Shown piece after piece: positions 17,401-23,532 of a stretch of DNA of 64,000 bases (position 1 is its first letter; every line of letters starts with the position of its first letter). The translations under genes were made by a program, and so were the position numbers. This stretch comes from DATIYF01 sp035517775 (lineage in GTDB: Bacteria > Acidobacteriota > Terriglobia > Terriglobales > Acidobacteriaceae). The notes under the pieces were generated by a model, which was given only the letters and a program-made list of their open reading frames with translations, did no database searches and was not told where the DNA came from. The DNA lies in the NCBI GenBank assembly GCA_035517775.1, contig DATIYF010000123.1:94084-158083 (forward strand), given 5' to 3'.

Positions 17401-19972
17401 GCACCGCATCCGGTCCGGTGGGATAGAACTCGCCATCGGTATTGGCGACGATAGGCAATTGCGGAGGCGCGAGATGCAGCCGCTGCAAGACTTTGCGCAG
17501 GGGCTCGCTGGCAGGGGCCACGATTGACGTGTGGAAGGCATGGCTGACGGAAAGCGCCGACACCTCATAGCCGGCCTTCTGGAATGCTTCCATGGCCTGC
17601 TCGACCGCCTTGCTCGCGCCCCCAACCACCGCCTGGCGGCTGCTGTTGACGTTGGCGATCACTACATAGCCGTCCACGGTCTTCAGGATTCGCTCGATTT
17701 CCTCGAGCGGAGCAAACACCGCCGCCATGCGGCCCTTGTCCTCCGGCGAGAAGCGGGTCATTTCGCGGCCACGAGCGCTAACTGCTTCCAGGGCGTCGGC
17801 AAAGGGAAGCGCGTCGGCGGCGAGCAACGCTCCGTACTCGCCCAGGCTATGGCCCATAGTGAAATCGGGCCTGATGCCATAAGCAGCCAGCAGACGGGTC
17901 AGTGCGAGATCGGTGGCCAGCACGGCGGGCTGCGTGATTGCAGTCTGCCGCAGGTCGTCCTCAGCCTTGGTCACAGCATCAGGATCAGCCTTGTCCACAA
18001 AAACAAATTCGCTGAGCGGCTTGCCCAGCAGCGGCGTCATGATGCGATCCGCTTCCGCAAACGTTTCGGCCACAATCGGCTCGATTTCGCGCAGCGGCTT
18101 CAGCATGTTCACGTACTGCGAGCCTTGGCCCGGATACAGGAAAGCCACTTTAGGCGCCGGGCCGTGACCGCGGTAGATGCCTTGCGCGCGCAAGGCCTTC
18201 CATATCGCGGGCTGATTAGCCGCAAGCGCTTTAAGGGCAGCGCTCGCCTTCTCCGCCAGTTCTGCGGCGTTGGCATAGTCAATTGCCACGCGTTCGGACG
18301 CACGAAGGTCTGATTCCGCGGGAGCCGCCGGTGCCGGCGCGCGGCCTGCCTTGGCTTCCTTCTCTGAAGCGCGGAGTCGTTCAACCAGCGCCGTTTCCGA
18401 TGCGGCGCCGATGACCAGCGCCCCGCGCAATGGGGCCTTATCAGAAGATGGAGAAGCAGGAGAGGCTTCTTTGGTATTCATAATCGTCTCCGTGAGCTTT
18501 GCGGGTGACTGGCTGACCGCCACCGAGCGCTTGCCGTTTCCGTTCAATCTGCCGGGAATGTATTCTTCGAGCACGGCATGGAAGTTGGTGCCACCGAAGC
18601 CGAAAGCGCTCAAACCGGCGCGGCGCACGCCATCGGCGGTGGCCGTCCACGGCCTCAACTCGGTGTTGACGTAAAGCGGAGCGTGCGCAAAGTCAATTTC
18701 GGAATTGGGATGCTCGCAATTCACGCTGGGCGGAAGCACCTTGTCACGCAGCGCCAGTGCGACTTTCAATAACCCGGCAGCTCCGGCAGCTCCTTTGAGA
18801 TGTCCGAAGTTCGACTTCACTGAGCCTAGCGCCACTGAGGCGGGGGAGAGATGGAAGCCGCCCAGCAGGTCCACCATGGTTTGCAGTTCGACAAGATCGC
18901 CTACGTGGGTGGAGGTGCCGTGGCCTTCGATTAAGGTCGCGCTGGCGGGCGACAAGCCTGCATTCTGCCATGCACGCTCGATGGCCAGTCTTGGCCCAAT
19001 CGGATTGGGCGCGGTGATGCCTTTTCCTTTGCCATCGCTCGATCCTCCCATGCCGCGTAGCACCCCATAAATCTTGTCCCCGTCACGTGTGGCATCGGTC
19101 AGGCGCTTCAACACGAAAATGGCCGCGCCTTCGCCCATGACGAACCCATCAGCCCCTTCAGCATAGGGACGGCTGCCGGTCGCGGAGAGCGCTCCGATTT
19201 TGCAGAACTTCACGTAAGTGGAGGCGCCCATATTGCGGTCAATGCCGCCGGTGATCGCGACATCAAAGTCATTCTGGATGAGCCCTTCCGCGGCCGAGCT
19301 GATGGCCGCCATTGAGGAGGCGCAGGCAGCGTCGCAGACATAGTTCGGGCCATGAAAATTGAAGAGGTTGGCGATACGTCCGGCGATGCAATTGGCCAAC
19401 TCGCCGGGCATGCTGTCTTCAGTGACCTCGGGAAGATGTTTCCTCATGCGGTCGTGCAGTTCACGCTTGATGTCATGGCGAACCGCCTCCGGCAAGGCAG
19501 CGAAGGTGGCAATGCCTTCCAGCTCGCGCGCATACTCGGGAAAGTAAATACGGAGGGCAGTGAGATAGTGTTTTTCGCCGGCCATGGCATTGCCCAGAAT
19601 CACAGCGGTGCGATCCGGGTCGAGCGGGCGCTGGGGGTACCCATAGTCTTCGAGCGCCTCGCGGGTGCAAGCGATGGCCCACTTCTGGGCGCCGTCCATC
19701 GCATCTACTACGCGCGGCGGAACAGCCAGGCGCCACTTCACCGGCTCCCAGGCATAATCGCGCACCCAGCCGCCGATCTTCGAGTAGCTCTTGTCCGGCG
19801 CTTTCGGGTCAGGATCGTAATAGAGCGCCGGGTCCCAGCGCTCAGGATCCACTTCGGTGACGCTGTAGCGTCCCTTCTTTATGTTTTCCCAAAAAGCGGG
19901 GACGTTCGGGGCATCGGGCAGGATGGCTCCTGCCCCTACGATGGCGATGGCTCGATAGGATGTGTTCTCCAT
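11456..19972 (-). CDS. PUFA-synthase/PKS-like megasynthase, KS-AT-KS-ACP-ACP-ACP-KR-DH
   Basis: The 2,838-residue iterative fatty acid/polyketide synthase has these domains: KS1 (about 8-480; Cys217 in DAACASS, EGHGTSTH, SNFGHLKGAAG); AT (about 608-900; GQGSQ, Ser709 in GHSLGEYG); KS2 (about 1015-1520; Cys1267 in NSACAST, SHETYT in place of EAHGTGT, NTKGYTGHAMG); three ACP domains (about 1660-1950) reading LGVDTVK, LGVDTVK and LGIDTVK, with Thr1699, Thr1815 and Thr1923 at the pantetheine position; a KR-like Rossmann region (about 2040-2460; ITGAAGSI, catalytic-type Tyr2433); and a hot-dog DH (His2570 in DHQINGTPVLPG). No ER or TE is present. I chose the ATG at 19972, not the frame's first ATG at 20065, because AGGAG lies 8 bp before it and the KS fold starts directly after it. 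Confidence 0.88.
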   Translation of the reverse strand: MENTSYRAIAIVGAGAILPDAPNVPAFWENIKKGRYSVTEVDPERWDPALYYDPDPKAPDKSYSKIGGWVRDYAWEPVKWRLAVPPRVVDAMDGAQKWAIACTREALEDYGYPQRPLDPDRTAVILGNAMAGEKHYLTALRIYFPEYARELEGIATFAALPEAVRHDIKRELHDRMRKHLPEVTEDSMPGELANCIAGRIANLFNFHGPNYVCDAACASSMAAISSAAEGLIQNDFDVAITGGIDRNMGASTYVKFCKIGALSATGSRPYAEGADGFVMGEGAAIFVLKRLTDATRDGDKIYGVLRGMGGSSDGKGKGITAPNPIGPRLAIERAWQNAGLSPASATLIEGHGTSTHVGDLVELQTMVDLLGGFHLSPASVALGSVKSNFGHLKGAAGAAGLLKVALALRDKVLPPSVNCEHPNSEIDFAHAPLYVNTELRPWTATADGVRRAGLSAFGFGGTNFHAVLEEYIPGRLNGNGKRSVAVSQSPAKLTETIMNTKEASPASPSSDKAPLRGALVIGAASETALVERLRASEKEAKAGRAPAPAAPAESDLRASERVAIDYANAAELAEKASAALKALAANQPAIWKALRAQGIYRGHGPAPKVAFLYPGQGSQYVNMLKPLREIEPIVAETFAEADRIMTPLLGKPLSEFVFVDKADPDAVTKAEDDLRQTAITQPAVLATDLALTRLLAAYGIRPDFTMGHSLGEYGALLAADALPFADALEAVSARGREMTRFSPEDKGRMAAVFAPLEEIERILKTVDGYVVIANVNSSRQAVVGGASKAVEQAMEAFQKAGYEVSALSVSHAFHTSIVAPASEPLRKVLQRLHLAPPQLPIVANTDGEFYPTGPDAVPQMLDILATQVAAPVQFVKGLGTLYDAGARVFVEVGPKKALQGFAEDVLGGRGDVVSLFTNHPKNGDIPAFNQALCCLYAAGLGRGTPEAARVAPATAAIPASQESARPVAAAKPVATANATPRLAVNGNRYVELGRMFADVLERGWEIYHGEKPISINQPVAITGAALGLPGTERIFDDRNVARLLRGEQFIDAIPTRFRQAMLDKHITRLVKNDNGGAFETITNVADVIKLAGRGGTFDLETEFGVSAERRAALDRNTQLAIAVGLDALRDAGIPLVLHYKTTSKGTQLPDRWALPDALRDGTGVIFASAFPGLDSFADEMSRYYADYGRRQQLATLQSLRAGMSESDGYSILAREMDRRIEELADAIEKEPYVFDRRYLFRVLPMGHSQFAEFIGARGPNTAVNSACASTTQAVGLAGDWIRAGRCNRVIVISADDITSDHLIDWMGAGFLATGAAATDDVVEETAIPFDRRRHGMIIGMGAAGMVIESAEAARERGITPICEVLSAVTANSAFHGTRLDVQHISRIMEDLMSQAEARGVNRHEIAPRTVFVSHETYTPARGGSAAAEIYALRHVFGNDADKIVIANTKGYTGHAMGAGVEDVLAVKALETGIVPRVANFKEVDPELGTLNLSKGGVYPVEYALRLGAGFGSQISMTLLRWVATKDGLHNSPRDLGYAYRVANISAWNTWLSHMAGRPVAELEVVQRTLRVRDQGAQARSAELIQEARPVPVRTPMPVAAPPAAIAAKTEAAIPVSPAAEAKVEVKVALPPPPVQPPRPVAAKPEVEVAPPVKQNPVSKEAAGDAVKERILALVVEKTGYPKDMLDLDLDLEADLGVDTVKQAEMFAAIREIYNIPRDENRKLRDYPTLAHVIRFVHEKRPDLVAVAEAPVAPLATAVIKDENKPAPSIPAPPVKENTGDAVKERILRLVVEKTGYPKDMLGLDLDLEADLGVDTVKQAEMFAAIREIYNIPRDENRKLRDYPTLAHVIRFVLERRPDLAGTPPGAPAVAEPLTSAPAPVATQTSTDDSIKQKVLEIVAEKTGYPKDMLDLDLDLEADLGIDTVKQAEMLAAIRAAYGIPRDENLKLRDFSTLAHVIKFAVERSRLKEPAVQEASRQPVVLPPLPPVSSPVNATRPALASLDAANSIPRRVPLAILRPPLAGCKPSGVSLAAGRRVIVMPDNGGVAEALTQLLKARGIEVLHIENTTDADSLSKTIKGWTAAGEVHGVYWLPALDDEGPISGMNLTTWRQAVRVRIKLLYTAMRALYEQIAKPGTFLVSATRLGGQHGYDEAGALAPLGGAVVGFTKTYKRERPEAHVKAVDFEADRKAAKVAELLLAETLRDNGAIEIGYKNGLRWTVGLQERPAGDGQPGMALNESTVFLITGAAGSIVSAITADLAAASGGTFYLLDLVPEPGPDNPDLRRFITDKEGLKRELFSRIQAGGERATPALVEKELAALERAQAARSAIDAVRAAGGTPYYFSVNLTDAEAVGKIITQVRERSGRIDILLHAAGLDRSRALFEKEPREFDLVFDVKADGFFNLLRAIGDMPLGATVAFSSIAGRFGNPSQTDYSSANDLLCKLTSSFRTTRPATRGIAIDWTAWGGIGMATRGSIPKVMEVAGIDMLPPEAGVPLIRRELTQGGTRGEIVIGQRLGVLLQEWDDAGGLDLSATSQSRGPMLGKIVSAGLYKPLTIQTTLDPKIQPFLYDHQINGTPVLPGVMGLEAFAEAALALLPGWHVAAIEEVNFLAPFKLYRSEPRTVTVEAVIYSQGDGLVADCRLLGSRSLPNHEEPQVTTHFTARVLLMQESLRPRFVPALGTPDGNVIESSDIYRLYFHGPAYQVVERAWWDGQRVVGQMAKNLPENHVPSGLPTIMAPRLIELCFQTAGVWEMGLEGRMGLPQHIDRISLLNIPDTAERLYAVVTPNPGQGSFDAEVGDTKGNCYLQLSYYRTVAVANLADTEAMKNLHAAMLREPVAA

Positions 19973-20065
19973 GACTGCTACTCCTAATAAAGGAGGATTT
20001 GCTTCTGTGCCCAGTGTGGTTGAGTGTTTTTCTAACCACAGCGGGCGCAGAGAAAACATCTCCAA

Positions 20066-21745
20066 TCACGCCGCCGCTAGTTCGCGCTTCGCGGCGCGGC
20101 CGTACAGAACGTCTGCGACGTAATCCAAGTCTGAAACCAGACCAGCCTGGACGCGGTGAATGGATGGCAGGCCGATACCTGCTTCAAAAGTTGAAATCTC
20201 GGCGCCACTGACGCCACCGGCGCCGACCACCCAACGCAAACCATCTTCGGCGACCTTGAGGGCGGCTTCGCGCGAGAAAACACGGCTGATGGCAGCGAGC
20301 GCAGTTGCATCGAAGCGGCGGCTGGCTTTGTCGTTCAACTTGTTTTCCGCCATCAATGCAGCGCGGCGAGACAGACTGCCTGCCGATTCCGCGTAAGCAA
20401 TCAACTCGCCCAGCCTCAGGAGAATGTGCTGAAAGCGGGTGAGTCGCCCGATACGGGCTTTTTCCATGACTTCGGCTAAGGCGTGCAGGGCCAGGGCCGC
20501 ATTATCTGCCCCCACGTCGGGATGCCGGAGATGCACGTCTTCGAGCTTCTTTGCCTGGTTGTGATAGTGCTGGCCCCGCGTCTTCAGGTGGATCTGCCAG
20601 CGGTCGCGGCTGATGGTCATCTCCATAATTTCGGAGGTTCCTTCATAGATGGTCGTGATGCGCACATCCCGGCTGACCTTCTCCACCATGTACTCGTGGG
20701 TGTAGCCGTATCCGCCGAGCGCCTGAATGCTGGCATCGGCGGCCGCGTTTCCGGCTTCCGTCGCCATGTACTTGGCGATCGCTCCCTCGGTGTTGAGGCT
20801 ACCTTCCTTACCCGAGTCAATGCGCTCTGCAGTTTCCTCGATGTAGGAACGGGCAGCCTCGAGGCGCACCACGTGCGGCACGATCAGCTTGTGGGTGTAG
20901 CCCTGCTTCTCGGAAAGCGGGGCCCCGGCCTGAATGCGTTTGGCGGAGTAAGGAATTGCGCGATCAAGCGCGGACCATCCGGCTCCCAAGCCGAACGCGG
21001 CCACCATCAAGCGCGTGTACCCAAAGACGGCCTGGGCCTGAAGCAGTCCTTGTCCCTCAACACCGCCCACCAGCCGGTTGGCATCAACGTACACGTCGCT
21101 GAACGACAGTGCCGCCGTATTGCTCAGGCGGATGCCGTGTTTGTCTTCAGGGTCATCATGTGTGAAGCCTTTCGCGCCCTTCTCCACAATGAACCAGCTC
21201 GGCCCGCCGGGCGTGTTGGCGAGAACTGTGTATGCATCGGCGATGCCGCCGTTACTGATCCATTGCTTGGCTCCGTTGATTTTGTAGCCGGCGACTTTGC
21301 CATCTTTCAGCACACGATCTGCCGTGGTCTTCAGCGCGCCCAGATCACTGCCCGCTTCCGGCTCAGTCGCGCCATAGGCGAACAGGATTCCCTCCTGCGC
21401 GATGCGGCTCAGCCAGTACCTCTTCTGCTCGGGAGTAGCGCCCACCGTAATGGGATCGCTACCCAGAAAGGTCGCCAGCACCGCGGTGGCGACGCCCAGG
21501 TCAATGCGCGCCATCTCCTCGCACACCAGATAGACATCGAAGGCGCCGCCACCGAATCCCCCGCAATCTTCGGGGATAAAGAGCAGCTGAATGCCCAACT
21601 GGTCCGGACTGCACATGTGGTGCACGATGTCGAGCGGGCATTCATCGCGCTCATCCAGCTCGCGGAGAGTTTCGTCGGGTAAACGCTTCTTGGCGAAGTC
21701 GCGGAGCGACTTCAAACTGAGCTTTAACGTTTTGCCGGTGATCAT
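20066..21745 (-). CDS. Acyl-CoA dehydrogenase (FadE-like, operon copy)
   Basis: This 559-residue FAD enzyme forms 2,3-enoyl-CoA from acyl-CoA and passes electrons to ETF. Visible features are YGATEPEAGSDLGALKT (FAD/substrate loop, about residue 133), the GAKQWISNGGIADAYTV segment, EGQGLLQAQAVFGYTRL, QALGGYGYTHEYMVEK and the catalytic-region motif IYEGTSEIMEMTISRD (about residue 370). It has a C-terminal extension of about 150 residues beyond a short-chain dehydrogenase. It lies 10 bp downstream of etfA and 93 bp upstream of the megasynthase start, so ETF from the same operon is its obvious acceptor. Chain-length preference is unknown. Confidence 0.9.
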   Translation of the reverse strand: MITGKTLKLSLKSLRDFAKKRLPDETLRELDERDECPLDIVHHMCSPDQLGIQLLFIPEDCGGFGGGAFDVYLVCEEMARIDLGVATAVLATFLGSDPITVGATPEQKRYWLSRIAQEGILFAYGATEPEAGSDLGALKTTADRVLKDGKVAGYKINGAKQWISNGGIADAYTVLANTPGGPSWFIVEKGAKGFTHDDPEDKHGIRLSNTAALSFSDVYVDANRLVGGVEGQGLLQAQAVFGYTRLMVAAFGLGAGWSALDRAIPYSAKRIQAGAPLSEKQGYTHKLIVPHVVRLEAARSYIEETAERIDSGKEGSLNTEGAIAKYMATEAGNAAADASIQALGGYGYTHEYMVEKVSRDVRITTIYEGTSEIMEMTISRDRWQIHLKTRGQHYHNQAKKLEDVHLRHPDVGADNAALALHALAEVMEKARIGRLTRFQHILLRLGELIAYAESAGSLSRRAALMAENKLNDKASRRFDATALAAISRVFSREAALKVAEDGLRWVVGAGGVSGAEISTFEAGIGLPSIHRVQAGLVSDLDYVADVLYGRAAKRELAAA

Positions 21746-21755
21746 GGGCGGTGCC

Positions 21756-22739
21756 TCACTTTGCTGCCACGCTGTGCATTTCGCGGACTTTGTTGGTCAA
21801 CTCAGGCAGGAACTCCAGGATGTCGTCCACGATTCCGACATCCGCCACCTGAAAGATCGGGGCCTTAGGATTCTTGTTGATCGCAATGATGTAGGGACTG
21901 CCTTTGAGGCCGGCCAGGTGCTGGAACGCGCCGCTGATACCACAGGCCAGATAGACCTTGGGCTTTACGGTCTTTCCAGACGATCCCACTTGCCGCGACT
22001 TCTCCAGCCACTTAGCATCCACCACCGGGCGGGAGCAACTTACCGCCGCTCCCATGGCCTCGGCCAGGTCGTGGGCAATGCTGATGTTGTCTTTTTCCTG
22101 AATACCGCGGCCTACGGAGACCAGCACCGTGTGTTTGGTGATGTCTACTTCCCCGGCTTCGGCGGCAATGGTCTCGAGATAACGCCGTCCTGCGCTCAGC
22201 GCTCCAACATCCAGCGACCGGTCTACCACCAGTCCACTGACGCCGGACTTTTCCAACGGCTTGAAGGCGCCGGGGCGCACCGTTATGACAGCCCCTGACG
22301 AGATGTCGCATTTCACATGTGTACTCACCTGCCCGCCAAATTCGTGCCGAACAACTTTGAGCGATGCGCCTTCCAGGCCTTCGATTCCCAGAACATCGGA
22401 GACGTACGCCGCATTCAGTTTGATGGAAAGACCCGGCGCCAAATCAATTCCGAAGTGCTCATGTGCCACCAGTACAAGGCTTCCGGGCGGCACAATTTTC
22501 ACTACGGCCTTGCGGATCAGTTCGGCGTTGGGATAGGAGAGAGCGTCATTGGCCACCTTCCAGATCTCGCCATAGAAGGGTTGGAGGCTCGCGCAGACGG
22601 CATCGAGTTCCGCGCCTGAACCTGTGACGACGGCTGTCAACTGCGCGGAGGAGTCAATCTTCCTCGCTGCCGTGGCGAGTTCAAAGGCGGTGTCCATGAC
22701 GCCGCCCTTATGTGCGATGTAAGCGAATATGCGCGTCAT
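21756..22739 (-). CDS. etfA: Electron transfer flavoprotein alpha subunit
   Basis: This 327-residue subunit carries the C-terminal FAD-binding signature: PKVYLACGISGAFQHLAGLK followed by IIAINKNPKAPIFQVADVGIVDD (about residues 240-300). With EtfB it accepts electrons from acyl-CoA dehydrogenases and delivers them to a quinone oxidoreductase. The ATG overlaps the etfB TAA stop by one base (TAATG), which indicates translational coupling. The acyl-CoA dehydrogenase follows after 10 bp. Nothing marks it as the bifurcating type, but I cannot exclude that by eye. Confidence 0.93.
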   Translation of the reverse strand: MTRIFAYIAHKGGVMDTAFELATAARKIDSSAQLTAVVTGSGAELDAVCASLQPFYGEIWKVANDALSYPNAELIRKAVVKIVPPGSLVLVAHEHFGIDLAPGLSIKLNAAYVSDVLGIEGLEGASLKVVRHEFGGQVSTHVKCDISSGAVITVRPGAFKPLEKSGVSGLVVDRSLDVGALSAGRRYLETIAAEAGEVDITKHTVLVSVGRGIQEKDNISIAHDLAEAMGAAVSCSRPVVDAKWLEKSRQVGSSGKTVKPKVYLACGISGAFQHLAGLKGSPYIIAINKNPKAPIFQVADVGIVDDILEFLPELTNKVREMHSVAAK

Positions 22740-23530
22740 TACTTTAAGCCTCCTTGGGCTGCCAGTAGCTCCGCAACTTTCTCGACGTTTTCTTCGCGGC
22801 TGCCAGTCAGCATCTTGGCGCCCTTGCCGAGCACCGGGACGAAGTAGTCCACCCGCTTAATCTTGGCGGCGGATTCCCCGACCGTGGACAAAGCGACACG
22901 GAGGTCCGAAGCGCCATAAGTCGGAATCGGCAACGACTGCGCCGCGCGTATGCCTTTCATTCCGACGTAGCGCGGCTCGTTGATGCCGGTCTGGATGGAG
23001 AGCACGCAGGGCAGGTCAATCTCACTGATCTCCTTGTTGCCGCCCTCGATCTCCCGGCTGATTCTTAGCTTCTTGCCCTCGAGGACTTCGATCGAAGTCA
23101 GCAATGAGGCGAAGGGATAGTCGAGCATTGCGGCCAGCATCCCGCCGACCTGCGCGCCGCCGTCCTCGGCCTGGACCCCGGTGAGAATCAGGTCGTAATT
23201 GCCCTGCTGCACAAAGCCCTTCAAAATCGTGGCGATGCCGCGTCCGTCCGATCCCGTGAAGGCATCATCGGTGAGCAAAATGCCGTGGTTTGCGCCCATG
23301 GCCATCTCCCGCCGCAGGATCTCCTCGTCGTCTTCGCTGCCCACCGTGACTACGCTGACCGAGCCACCAACTTTGGCCACAATTTGCAGTGCCTCTTCCA
23401 CGGCATAGTTGTCCGGTTCGTTGATGGAATAAACCAACTCGTCGCGCTCAATGTCGTTACCAGCGCTATTGAGCTGAATCTCGTTTTCTGAGGTGTCAGG
23501 CACCCTTCTTACGCAAACTAGAATTTCCAC
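22739..23530 (-). CDS. etfB: Electron transfer flavoprotein beta subunit
   Basis: The 263-residue protein has the EtfB architecture: MEILVCVRRVPDT at the N terminus, NEPDNYAVEEALQI, the GVQAEDGGAQVGGMLAAML segment and the family region EIDLPCVLSIQTGINEPRY. It forms the ETF heterodimer with the next gene. The start is GTG with a strong GAGGAGG site 5 bp upstream. It begins 2 bp after the Fe-S oxidoreductase stop, so it is in the same transcript as the membrane partner that should reoxidise it. Confidence 0.93.
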   Translation of the reverse strand: MEILVCVRRVPDTSENEIQLNSAGNDIERDELVYSINEPDNYAVEEALQIVAKVGGSVSVVTVGSEDDEEILRREMAMGANHGILLTDDAFTGSDGRGIATILKGFVQQGNYDLILTGVQAEDGGAQVGGMLAAMLDYPFASLLTSIEVLEGKKLRISREIEGGNKEISEIDLPCVLSIQTGINEPRYVGMKGIRAAQSLPIPTYGASDLRVALSTVGESAAKIKRVDYFVPVLGKGAKMLTGSREENVEKVAELLAAQGGLK

Positions 23531-23532
23531 GT

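Noticed and set aside
11456..19972. Naming the megasynthase pfaA
   Set aside because: The second KS between AT and the ACPs, the Thr carrier motif and the lack of pfaB/C/D neighbours make that name unsafe.
12860..21682. Long plus-strand open frames opposite the megasynthase and dehydrogenase (for example 12860-14011, 15611-17155, 20483-21682)
   Set aside because: They mirror codon-biased genes on the other strand, have no ribosome sites and give Arg/Gly/His-rich translations without domains.
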